Positions 55,172-64,000 of a DNA stretch of 64,000 nucleotides are shown in pieces (position 1 is the stretch's first letter; each line of letters begins with the position of its first letter). The translations under genes were made by a program, and so were the position numbers. The DNA comes from Aurantimonas endophytica. Lineage in GTDB: Bacteria; Pseudomonadota; Alphaproteobacteria; Rhizobiales; Rhizobiaceae. Under the pieces are notes generated by a model. That model was not told the origin of the DNA. It saw only the letters and a program-made list of their open reading frames with translations, and did not search any database. The stretch covers positions 558,001 to 622,000 of the forward strand of contig NZ_JACIEM010000001.1 of NCBI RefSeq assembly GCF_014196845.1, written 5' to 3'.

Positions 55172-57025
55172 TCAGTCCCGCGCCGGGTCCATCCAGAAGG
55201 CCGGCAGGTGGTAGCCCGTCAGCGGTATGACGTCGGGGTGCTTCACGAAGCTCCAACGCGCAAGCCGCTGTTCGCCGAGATAGAACAGCGGCACGAGATA
55301 CTGGCCGGAGATCAGGACCCTGTCGTAGGCCCGTACGGCTGTCACGAACGCTTCGCGGGTGCGCGCAGAAGTCATCGCATCGATCATCGCATCGGCCGCC
55401 GGGCTCGCGACGCCCGCATAGTTGAAGGATCCCGGCGCTTCGGCGGAGACCGAGCCCCAGCGCCCGCGCTGTTCGGCGCCCGGCGACAAGGTGCCGTTGA
55501 AGGGCGCGATCAGCATGTCGTAGTCGAAGCTCTGCTTGCGCAACTGGTACTGCGCGTCGTCGACCTGCCGAACCTCCGCGTCGATGCCGACGCGTGAAAG
55601 CGTGCGCGCATAGCCGAGGGCAATCCGCTGCTGGTCAGCGTTCTGCGTGAGGATTTCAAAGCGCAGCGGGTTCCCATCGGCGCCGATCATCCGTCCGCCC
55701 GAGAACGTGAAGCCTGCTGCCTGCAGGGCATCGACCGCCTGACGCATCAGGCGTCGGTCCGATCCGGAGCCATCGCTGACAGGCGGCTGCCACTCGCCCG
55801 CCATGACATCGGGCGTTACGGCTTCGGGAAAGGGTGCCAGCAGCGCTTTTTCCGCGTCGCTCGCCGGGAGCCCGACACTCGAAAGTTCGGAGTTGGCGAA
55901 ATACCCGCTGATACGCTTGTACCCGCCATAATAGAGGTTCTGGTTGACCCATTCGAAGTCGAACAGGAGGCTCAGCGCCGCCCGCACGTCGCGATCGGCG
56001 AAGACCGGCCGGCGCGTGTTGAAGAAGAACCCATATGTGCCTGCCGGACGACCGGTCTGGAATGTCTCCTTGATGACACGCCCGTCCTGCACGGCCGGAA
56101 AATCGTACACGGTCTCCCAGCGGCGCGGGTTACCCTCTGCCAGCACGTAGAAGAGCCCCTTCTGGAACGCCTCGAACTGCGTGTTCGCATCCCGGAAATA
56201 TTCGATGACGATCCCGTCGTAATTGTCGGTACCCCGCTTGGCGGGCAAGTCCTTGGCCCAGTAATCCGGGTTCTTCCGATAGACGATGCGGCGGCCCGGC
56301 TCGACCCGGTCGATGACGTAGGGTCCGGATCCGATGACGGGCTCGAGGGTCGTGCGCTCGAAAGTGGCTCGATCGAAGCCGTGCTCGGGAAGGACCGGAA
56401 GGCCGGCGAGCAGCAATGGCAGCTCCCGGTCGGCTTCGTCGTTGAAGGTGAAGCGCACGCCTCGCTCGCCGACCTTCTCGATGCGGTCGACCTTGCTGAG
56501 CCAGTTCGTGTACTGCGGACGCACGACGCCCGGGATCTTCATCATTTCCGTGGTGAAGAGCACGTCTTCCACGCGCACCGGTTTGCCGTCCGAAAAGCGG
56601 GCTTTCTCGTTCAGAGTGAACTCCACGAACGAGCGGGCGTCGTCGGTCTCCACCGTTTCGGCGAGCAGGCCATACAAGGTGAATGCCTCGTCGGGCGATC
56701 GTTGCATCAGCGGCTCGAAGACGAGATTGCCGAACTCCGGATCGAACCAGATCCCGCGCGCCGTTGTCATCGCGCCGCGGACGATGATCGGATTGAGATT
56801 GTCGAAGGTGCCGAAGACGCCGTAGCGCATCGTGCCGCCTTGCGGCGCGTCCGGATCGACAAAAGGAAAGTGGTCGAAATCAGCGGGCATGGCGGCCTCG
56901 CCCTGCATCGCGAGCGCATGCGTCGGCTCGGCGGCGGCGAACCCGCACGGCATGGCGAGGACAGCGGCTAGGACCAACGGGAGAAGGCGCAACTGGGGTC
57001 GCCCGGTGATCGGGAATGGCCGCAT
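55172..57025 (-). CDS. ABC transporter substrate-binding protein, family 5 (YejA-like)
   Basis: 617 residues with a signal peptide (about 1-32, cleaved near FAAAEP). MRYGVFGTFDNLNPIIVRG and LVFEPLMQRSPDEAFTLYGLLAETVE are the opening of the oligopeptide/microcin C-type binding proteins of the YejA group, whose members take up peptides or the microcin C precursor. The family-5 pattern FTFNDEADRELPLLLAGLPVLPEHG is clear. No permease or ATPase genes accompany it in this window: it is orphaned, flanked by convergent and divergent genes. Ligand is not predicted. Confidence 0.9.
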   Translation of the reverse strand: MRPFPITGRPQLRLLPLVLAAVLAMPCGFAAAEPTHALAMQGEAAMPADFDHFPFVDPDAPQGGTMRYGVFGTFDNLNPIIVRGAMTTARGIWFDPEFGNLVFEPLMQRSPDEAFTLYGLLAETVETDDARSFVEFTLNEKARFSDGKPVRVEDVLFTTEMMKIPGVVRPQYTNWLSKVDRIEKVGERGVRFTFNDEADRELPLLLAGLPVLPEHGFDRATFERTTLEPVIGSGPYVIDRVEPGRRIVYRKNPDYWAKDLPAKRGTDNYDGIVIEYFRDANTQFEAFQKGLFYVLAEGNPRRWETVYDFPAVQDGRVIKETFQTGRPAGTYGFFFNTRRPVFADRDVRAALSLLFDFEWVNQNLYYGGYKRISGYFANSELSSVGLPASDAEKALLAPFPEAVTPDVMAGEWQPPVSDGSGSDRRLMRQAVDALQAAGFTFSGGRMIGADGNPLRFEILTQNADQQRIALGYARTLSRVGIDAEVRQVDDAQYQLRKQSFDYDMLIAPFNGTLSPGAEQRGRWGSVSAEAPGSFNYAGVASPAADAMIDAMTSARTREAFVTAVRAYDRVLISGQYLVPLFYLGEQRLARWSFVKHPDVIPLTGYHLPAFWMDPARD

Positions 57026-57212
57026 GTACTGATCGTCTCCGCCGTTTCGTCTGTGTTCGATTCTACCCGCAAACCCTTGTCTTGCCTACCACCTACGGCC
57101 GGAAGCGGTGGTGGCCGGGGGCCTTCAAACGGCCTTATTTGCGCATGACGTCGGGGCTCGCTATGGAACGAACGAATTCCACACTGATTCACGCCGAGAG
57201 GATCTGTCTCCT

Positions 57213-57893
57213 GTGACGCACCGTCTGATCAACGCTTCCACTTCGATGCTCGCCGCTGCGCTCGTCGGCTTCGCGACATTCGGCCTCAGCGTTTCCGGCG
57301 CGAATGCCCAGGGCGCTCCCGCCGGCCAGCCGGCTCCCCAGGCAGCCGGTTCCCCCGTTCCCGCCGAATGGTTCAAGGTCTGCTCCAGCCAGGGCGAGAA
57401 CGAGATCTGCAACACCCAGTACACGATGGTCGCGGACACGCGTCAGTTGATCACTGCGATCAACCTGATCGACGTCAAGGGCAAGGTGAACCAGAAGGTC
57501 GTTCAGGCGGTCGTTCCCACCGGTCGGGTCATTCCCGCCGGCGTCCAGATGAAGATCGACACCAACGCCCCCGTCACGCTGAACTACTCGGTCTGCTTCC
57601 CGGACCGTTGCATCGCCGAGGCCGAGCTGACGGACGCGCTGGTTGCCTCGATGAAGAAAGGCGGCCAGCTGACGGTCACCTCGATCAACTTCCAGCGCCA
57701 GGCCAATCCGATCCCGATCACGCTGTCGGGCTTCACCGGCGCCTATGACGGCCCGCCGACCGCCCAGCCGGAACTGGCGCAGCGCCAGCAGGAGCTTAAC
57801 GAGGCTCTGCAGAAGCAGGCCGAGGAGCGCCGGAAGAAGTTCGAGGATGCACAGAACGCGGCGAAGGCTGCGCCGGAGACGCCTGCTCAGTAG
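57213..57893 (+). CDS. Invasion-associated locus B (IalB) family protein
   Basis: About 226 residues from a GTG at 57213, preceded by GAGAGGA. Signal peptide to about ANAQG. WFKVCSSQGENEICNTQYTM and LNYSVCFPDRCIAEAELTDAL place four cysteines as in IalB-family proteins, first described in Bartonella; rhizobial members are abundant periplasmic proteins of unclear function. A coiled-coil C-terminus (QPELAQRQQELNEALQKQAE) follows. The upstream 187 bases hold its promoter region. Divergent from the YejA-like gene. Confidence 0.86.
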   Translation: MTHRLINASTSMLAAALVGFATFGLSVSGANAQGAPAGQPAPQAAGSPVPAEWFKVCSSQGENEICNTQYTMVADTRQLITAINLIDVKGKVNQKVVQAVVPTGRVIPAGVQMKIDTNAPVTLNYSVCFPDRCIAEAELTDALVASMKKGGQLTVTSINFQRQANPIPITLSGFTGAYDGPPTAQPELAQRQQELNEALQKQAEERRKKFEDAQNAAKAAPETPAQ

Positions 57894-57930
57894 GTTTCTC
57901 GGGCCGCTGTACGGCTTGGACAGGCAATGA

Positions 57931-57952
57931 AACGGCGGCGCGAGCCGCCGTT
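57931..57952. terminator. Terminator hairpin between IalB-like gene and hspQ
   Basis: AACGGCGGC, loop GCGA, GCCGCCGTT: a perfect 9-bp stem in the 94-base gap between two converging genes. T-content after it is modest on the plus strand (TTCTGCGTTTT). Confidence 0.7.
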
Positions 57953-57987
57953 CTGCGTTTTGGGGAAGGACCGGCCGTCAGCCGGTA

Positions 57988-58311
57988 TCAATTGCGGTGC
58001 GCGCCCTTGAGCCGATAGGCGCCATCGACCGGCCCGTCGAACAATTCCCCGACCTGCGGGTGGCGAATCGGGTCGCGGCTGTCGTCCGGCACGAGGTTCT
58101 GCTCCGACACGTAGGCGATGTATTCGCTCTCCGCGTTTTCCGCGAGCAGGTGATAGAACGGCTGCTCCTTGCGCGGCCGCACGTCCTCCGGGATGGCCTG
58201 GTACCATTCCTCGGTGTTGCCGAATTCCGGATCGACGTCGAAGATCACGCCGCGGAACGGATACTTCCGGTGGCGGACGACCTGGCCGATGTAGAAGCGG
58301 GCGGTTTGCAT
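57988..58311 (-). CDS. hspQ: Heat shock protein HspQ
   Basis: A 107-residue protein. RFYIGQVVRHRKYPFRGVIFDVDPEF, EEWYQAIP, QPFYHLLAENAESEYIAYVSEQNL and VGELFDG match the HspQ/YccV family, hemimethylated-DNA-binding and later shown to be a specificity factor for Lon protease. Start at the ATG at 58311; an upstream extension is out of family. A GGAGAGCG Shine-Dalgarno is positioned just before. A sigma32 promoter was not identified. Confidence 0.93.
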   Translation of the reverse strand: MQTARFYIGQVVRHRKYPFRGVIFDVDPEFGNTEEWYQAIPEDVRPRKEQPFYHLLAENAESEYIAYVSEQNLVPDDSRDPIRHPQVGELFDGPVDGAYRLKGAHRN

Positions 58312-58435
58312 CGCTCTCCTGACTCCCTTAAGCGACGGCAACTAGCCAATCCGGCAGCGGCAAAGCAAGCGCGCCGTCGTCGCATCTGTCGAAGCCCATC
58401 ATCATGAACCGCAAAGACCAGTCCGGATTGCCCGC

Positions 58436-59398
58436 TTGATCGCCATCGTAGGGCTGATCTCGCCGTTCTTCGGGCTCATCGCGCTCGGCTTCGGGGCCGG
58501 GCGGATCGTCCGGCACCCCGTCGAGGGGCTGACCTGGCTCAACGTCTTCATCATCTACATCGCCCTTCCGGCGCTGTTCTTCCAGCTCCTGGCGAAGACT
58601 CCCGTCGGAAAACTGGCCAGTCCCGGTTTCGTCACGGCGACCACCATCGCGACATTCGTCATCTTTGCCGCAGGTTTTGCGTTCGCGATGATCCGCAGCC
58701 GGGGCGATGTCCCGGCGGCGACGGTGCAGGGCCTTGCCAGCGCCTATGGCAACATCGGCTACATGGGACCAGGGCTGGCCCTGGTCGCGCTCGGCCCGGA
58801 GGCAGCAGTTCCGGTCGCGCTGATCTTTTGCTTCGACAACACGCTGCATTTCGTCATGGCACCGCTGATGATGGCGCTGGGCGGCGACCGTCGCGGCACG
58901 GTGCTGCAGATCGCCGGCGGCGTGCTGGTGCGGATTTTCACCCATCCCTTCATCATCGCGACGATTGTCGGCGTGACGGCGGCGATATTCCACGTCGTCC
59001 TGCCGGATCCGGTGGATCGCTTCCTGCAGTTGCTCGCCAATGCCGCCGCGCCCTGCGCGCTCTTCGCGATGGGCGTGACGCTGGCGCTCCGGCCGCTGAA
59101 GCGCGTGCCGCCCGAATTATCCTTCATCGTACCGCTCAAGCTGGTCGTCCATCCGCTCGCCGTCTGGCTGATGCTGGGCCTTTTCGGCAGCTTTGATCCC
59201 GTGTGGGTGCAGAGCGCGATGCTGCTGGCCAGCCTGCCGACGGCGACCAACGTCTTCGTGATCGCCCAGCAATACGGTGTCTGGGTCGAGCGGGCGTCAG
59301 CCAGCGTCCTCGTCACCACGGTCCTGTCCGTCGGGACGGTGACGCTGCTGCTCTATCTGATCGCCTCAGGGGCGATTCCGGCCGACCCGTTCCCGTAG
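58436..59398 (+). CDS. AEC family transporter (auxin-efflux-carrier-like)
   Basis: 320 residues with about ten membrane helices in two repeats of five. VGLISPFFGLIALGFGAGRIV and LASLPTATNVFVIAQQYGVWVERASASV (with the crossover Asn-Pro/Thr region) are family hallmarks. Substrates in bacteria include malonate and other carboxylates; nothing here fixes it. The start is a TTG at 58436, as no ATG lies near the N-terminus. It converges with the UbiH-like gene and overlaps it by 33 bases at 59366-59398. Confidence 0.88.
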   Translation: MIAIVGLISPFFGLIALGFGAGRIVRHPVEGLTWLNVFIIYIALPALFFQLLAKTPVGKLASPGFVTATTIATFVIFAAGFAFAMIRSRGDVPAATVQGLASAYGNIGYMGPGLALVALGPEAAVPVALIFCFDNTLHFVMAPLMMALGGDRRGTVLQIAGGVLVRIFTHPFIIATIVGVTAAIFHVVLPDPVDRFLQLLANAAAPCALFAMGVTLALRPLKRVPPELSFIVPLKLVVHPLAVWLMLGLFGSFDPVWVQSAMLLASLPTATNVFVIAQQYGVWVERASASVLVTTVLSVGTVTLLLYLIASGAIPADPFP

Positions 59399-60580
59399 GG
59401 TGCGGGGCAGGCCGACGAGGCCGGAGCCCGGCGCCACGCCTTCGCGCATGGCGAACTGCCGCAGGAAGGGGATCGCCTCCAGCGCCGCAAGCCCGGCCGA
59501 CCGCGCCAACTGGACCGGCAGGAAATCGGCCAGCAGCGAGCGATTGAGCAGGTCGACACCCAGGGTGCGCGACCGGACGTCGCCACGCCGCGCCGCCTCG
59601 TAACGCCGTAGCGCCGATGGCCGGCCCGGATCGTCACGGCTTTCGCGGGCCACCCGGATGATCGCCTCGCAGTCGCGCAGGCCGAGGTTGAGGCCCTGGG
59701 CGCCAATCGGCGGAAAGGCGTGGCCTGCCTCTCCGACCAGCGCGAGGCGCTCGCCGGTCAGCCGGGCGACGGACGCGCCCGACAACGGGAATCGCTGGAT
59801 CGGCATCTCGATGTCGACGGCGCCGAGGATGGAATGCAGCTTCTCCTCGACGATCCGGGCCAGGCGGTCAGCCGGCAGGTCGACATAGAGATCGGCAAGG
59901 CGCGGTTCTTCCACCCAGACGAGGGACGAGCGGCGTCCGGGCAGGGGGACCTGCGTGAACGGCCCGCTACGCGTATGGAATTCGGTGGAGACCGAACCGT
60001 GGGGCACTGCGTGGTCGAAGTTCAGGACGATGGCGCTCTGCGGATACGTCCACCGGCGCACGCCTATGCCCGCCGCTTCGCGCATCGGCGAGCCGCGACC
60101 ATCTGCCGCCACGACGAGATCGGCCGCGTAGTGTCCGCCATCGGCCAGCTCGACGAGCGCGTGGTCCGTCGTGGTCGAAAGGCCGACGGCACGATCCTCG
60201 ACGATCTCGAGCCGGTCGAGCGCTGCCGCCCGACGCTGCAAGGCGGCATGCAGGTCGGCATTGAGGACGTTGTAGCCGAAGGCATCGAGCCCGATTTCGG
60301 CGGCGTTGAATTCCACGGTCGGCGCGCGCAGAAGGCGTCCGGTGTCATCGATGAGGCGCATGACGACGAGCGCCTCGGCAGCATTGCCGAGTTCCTCCAT
60401 GACGCCGATCTCATCGAGAAAAGCCACCGACCGCCCGATCAGTGCCGTGCTGCGCTGATCGGGTGCCGCTTCGGGGGCGATCAACGCCGTGTCGAAACCG
60501 GCCGCGGCAAAGCCGATCGCGGTCGCCGTTCCCGCCAGGCCGCCGCCGACCACCACGATCTCCCTGCGCTTGCTGGACAC
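59366..60580 (-). CDS. UbiH/UbiF family FAD-dependent hydroxylase
   Basis: 404 residues from a GTG at 60580, placed 6 bases after a GGAGGA Shine-Dalgarno; a GTG six bases further upstream has no room for it. The FAD-binding GGGLAG motif spans residues 12-17; VVAADGRGSPMREAAG is the second (DG) motif; the third reads GEAGHAFPPIGAQGLNLG, with Glu in place of the usual Asp, a variant seen in rhizobial members. Likely ubiquinone ring hydroxylase, though other aromatic monooxygenases share these motifs. Divergent from pcs. Overlap with the AEC gene at its 3' end. Confidence 0.88.
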   Translation of the reverse strand: MSSKRREIVVVGGGLAGTATAIGFAAAGFDTALIAPEAAPDQRSTALIGRSVAFLDEIGVMEELGNAAEALVVMRLIDDTGRLLRAPTVEFNAAEIGLDAFGYNVLNADLHAALQRRAAALDRLEIVEDRAVGLSTTTDHALVELADGGHYAADLVVAADGRGSPMREAAGIGVRRWTYPQSAIVLNFDHAVPHGSVSTEFHTRSGPFTQVPLPGRRSSLVWVEEPRLADLYVDLPADRLARIVEEKLHSILGAVDIEMPIQRFPLSGASVARLTGERLALVGEAGHAFPPIGAQGLNLGLRDCEAIIRVARESRDDPGRPSALRRYEAARRGDVRSRTLGVDLLNRSLLADFLPVQLARSAGLAALEAIPFLRQFAMREGVAPGSGLVGLPRTLRERVGRNRP

Positions 60581-60730
60581 TCTCACTCCTCCGGAAGGCC
60601 GGGCGTTGCGATTGCAACACCGAGGCAGCCATGCTCGTTTCGCTTGGAAAACGCACATACGACCATTACAGCGGATGGCAATGCCCATGCGCCGCGTGCG
60701 GCGGAATGCGGCACAGCACCCTGGGGCTTC

Positions 60731-61468
60731 ATGTCAGACTCGGTCACTTCCTTCGACAAATGGCGCGCCTTCGGCGTGCACCTGCTGACGGCCAGTGGCG
60801 CGTTTCTGGCGTTCATGGCGCTCATCGCGGCTGCCGAGCAGCGATGGGTGGCGATGTTCGTCTGGCTCGGCGCGGCACTCTTCATCGACGGGATCGACGG
60901 TCCGATCGCGCGGAAGATCGATATTAAGCGGGTTCTGCCCAACTGGTCGGGCGACCTGCTCGATTCGATCATCGACTATGCGACCTTCTGCATGATCCCG
61001 GCGGTTGCGCTCTATCTGTCCGACAAGATCGGCGAGCCTTGGTCGTTCGTCGCCGCGGCCCTGATCGTCATATCGAGCGCGGTCTATTACGCCGACCTGC
61101 GGATGAAGACGAAGGACAATTTCTTCCGCGGCTTCCCGGTCTGCTGGAACATGGTCGTCTTCGTGCTGTTCGCGACGGAGCTCACCGGATGGACCGTATT
61201 TGCGGTCGTCGTGGTCTGCTCGGCGGCTACGTTCGCGCCGGTGAACTTCGTCCACCCGGTTCGGGTGCGTCGCCTGCGTCCGCTGACCATGTCGGTGGTG
61301 GCGCTCTGGTCGATCCTCGGCGTCATCTCCCTGTATTACAATTTCGCGTCACCGACCTGGGTCAAGGCCGGGCTGATTGCTACCAGCCTCTATCTTTTCA
61401 TGATCGGCGGCGTCGTGCAGGCTCTGGTTAGCGCACGCCTCGCGTCGAGGCGCAGGGGGAAGGCATGA
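60731..61468 (+). CDS. pcs: Phosphatidylcholine synthase (CDP-diacylglycerol:choline)
   Basis: A 245-residue integral membrane enzyme that makes phosphatidylcholine directly from choline, the route first found in Sinorhizobium. The CDP-alcohol phosphotransferase motif reads DGIDGPIAR then 12 residues and GDLLDSIID, the slightly longer Pcs spacing; about eight membrane helices follow. ATG at 60731. Its stop overlaps the next gene in ATGA. The enzyme needs external choline, tying the membrane composition to host or environmental supply. Confidence 0.95.
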   Translation: MSDSVTSFDKWRAFGVHLLTASGAFLAFMALIAAAEQRWVAMFVWLGAALFIDGIDGPIARKIDIKRVLPNWSGDLLDSIIDYATFCMIPAVALYLSDKIGEPWSFVAAALIVISSAVYYADLRMKTKDNFFRGFPVCWNMVVFVLFATELTGWTVFAVVVVCSAATFAPVNFVHPVRVRRLRPLTMSVVALWSILGVISLYYNFASPTWVKAGLIATSLYLFMIGGVVQALVSARLASRRRGKA

Positions 61469-62439
61469 GCAAGGCGATCTTCGTCCACGAGACCGGTGGT
61501 CCCGACGTACTGAAATGGGAGGATCACGATCCCGGCCGGCCCGGCAGAGGCGAGATACTCGTCGAGCAGACAGCCGCCGGGATCAATTTCATCGACGTCT
61601 ATTTCCGGACCGGCGTCTATCCGTCCGCGAAGATGCCCTTCGTGCTCGGCAAGGAGGGCGTCGGGATCGTCGCCGAAGTGGGCGAGGGGGTCGCGCGCTT
61701 CCAGCCGGGCGATCGCGTCGCCTATATCAGCGCCAATGGCAGCTATGCCGAGCGCATCGTCATCGCGGCCGATCTCGCCGTAGCCGTCCCCGAAACGATC
61801 GACGATGCGACTGCGGCTTCGATCATGCTGAAGGGCATGACCGCGGAGTACCTTCTGAACCGCACATACAAGGTCGGTCCCGAGACGGTGCTGCTGTTCC
61901 ATGCGGCGGCTGGCGGCGTCGGCCTCATCGCGGGTCAGTGGGCCAAGCATCTCGGTGCGACGGTGATCGGTACGGCTGGGTCGCAGGAGAAGTGCGAGCT
62001 GGCGCTGGCCAACGGCTATGACCACGTCATCAACTATCGCACGGACGATTTTGTCGCACGCGTCGCGGAAATCACCGACGGCCGCAAATGCGACGTGGTT
62101 TACGACGCTGTCGGCAAGGACACATTCCCCGGCAGTCTCGACTGCCTGCGAAAGAGGGGGTTGTGGGCGTCGTTCGGGCACGCTTCCGGCAAGGCGCCGG
62201 CGTTCGAAATCAGCCTCCTCAACCAGAAGGGCTCGCTCTTCGCCACCAGACCCAGTATCTACAGCTACAACAGCACGACGGAAGAGCTGGACGCTTCGGC
62301 GAAAGCGGTCTTCGACATCGTCGGGTCGGGTGCGGTCAGGATAACAGTCGGACAAACCTATCCGCTGTCGGAGGCTGCCGAGGCCCATCGGGACCTCGAT
62401 GCCCGCCGCACGGTTGGAGCCAGTGTCCTGACGGTCTGA
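61465..62439 (+). CDS. NADPH:quinone oxidoreductase, zinc-independent MDR type
   Basis: 324 residues of the Qor family. GPDVLKWEDHDPGRPGRGEILV and AAGINFIDVYFRTGVYP at the N-terminus, then the Rossmann motif in LLFHAAAGGVGLIAGQWAKHLGA and VIGTAGSQEK. The catalytic-zinc cysteine/histidine ligands of alcohol dehydrogenases are absent, as expected. It reduces quinones or alpha,beta-unsaturated carbonyls. Translation is coupled with pcs by a four-base overlap. Substrate uncertain. Confidence 0.92.
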   Translation: MSKAIFVHETGGPDVLKWEDHDPGRPGRGEILVEQTAAGINFIDVYFRTGVYPSAKMPFVLGKEGVGIVAEVGEGVARFQPGDRVAYISANGSYAERIVIAADLAVAVPETIDDATAASIMLKGMTAEYLLNRTYKVGPETVLLFHAAAGGVGLIAGQWAKHLGATVIGTAGSQEKCELALANGYDHVINYRTDDFVARVAEITDGRKCDVVYDAVGKDTFPGSLDCLRKRGLWASFGHASGKAPAFEISLLNQKGSLFATRPSIYSYNSTTEELDASAKAVFDIVGSGAVRITVGQTYPLSEAAEAHRDLDARRTVGASVLTV

Positions 62440-62567
62440 GCATCGCGAGGTCGGCCCGGACTACGGATCGACCTTCGCCTAACATCCTTTCTCTTCGCAG
62501 TCGCGGAACGTGCGAGGCCGCTGGCGACTTGTTGCGACATCATCCTCCTCCACACGCGAGCCCGCAC

Positions 62568-64000
<1,433 letters not shown>

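Overview
The window is GC-rich chromosomal DNA from an alphaproteobacterium, almost certainly a member of the Hyphomicrobiales (Rhizobiales). The evidence is gene order and family content: lipA-ratA-pncC-ispDF, dusB-ntrB-ntrC-ntrY-ntrX-trkA-hfq-hflX, uvrA/ssb/gyrA/coaD/ppi/ppi/queA/tgt and recG/sdhE-mfd, together with choline-dependent phosphatidylcholine synthase, IalB-type and DUF1236 proteins, and an alphaproteobacterial LexA box (GTTC-N7-GTTC). A family-level placement (for example Aurantimonadaceae) would be a guess. I saw no insertion sequence, prophage or CRISPR array. Both edges cut genes: lpdA at the left and glgX at the right.

Layout. 1-2.2 kb: end of lpdA, a GlsB-like membrane protein, lipA and a COQ10/RatA START protein. 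2.2-4 kb (minus): fused ispDF and pncC. 4-14.7 kb (plus): dusB, the two nitrogen-type two-component systems ntrBC and ntrYX, trkA, hfq and hflX, ending in a strong terminator. 14.8-24.6 kb: a RhlE-type helicase, an alpha/beta hydrolase, parE, the glnB-glnA operon with a sigma54-like promoter, bifunctional nnrDE and a DUF72 protein. 24.6-37.3 kb: GST, uvrA and ssb divergent over an SOS box, marC, gyrA, a 42-residue membrane protein, coaD, two adjacent cyclophilins, queA and tgt. 37.3-45.2 kb: the most unusual part, described below. 45.2-50.3 kb: a VIT-family protein, tRNA-Lys(TTT), ccdA, DUF502 and recG. 50.4-64 kb: sdhE-mfd, a secreted protein of unknown function, an orphan YejA-like binding protein, an IalB-like protein, hspQ, an AEC carrier, a UbiH-type hydroxylase, pcs, a quinone oxidoreductase and the start of glgX.

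Most notable system (38.3-45.2 kb). A tightly packed minus-strand operon encodes DsbD, a membrane-anchored TlpA-like thioredoxin with an Lgt-like N-terminus, two paralogous L,D-transpeptidase lipoproteins, and a DsbA/DsbG/ScsC-like CPYC oxidoreductase. It is divergent from a QseB/QseC-type two-component system. The 110-bp region between them holds one perfect 12-bp inverted repeat that also reads CTTAAG-N5-CTTAAG in both directions, the form of PmrA/QseB-type response-regulator boxes. Each mature transpeptidase has only one cysteine besides the lipidated one, the catalytic cysteine. The cluster therefore looks like a self-contained, signal-controlled pathway that carries electrons across the membrane to keep peptidoglycan transpeptidases reduced and active under oxidative or metal stress.

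Other points: NtrX lacks the sigma54-contacting GAFTGA loop; Tgt has lost three of four zinc ligands; UvrA has lost one cysteine of its first zinc module; and a small membrane-protein gene with a good ribosome binding site lies between gyrA and coaD.
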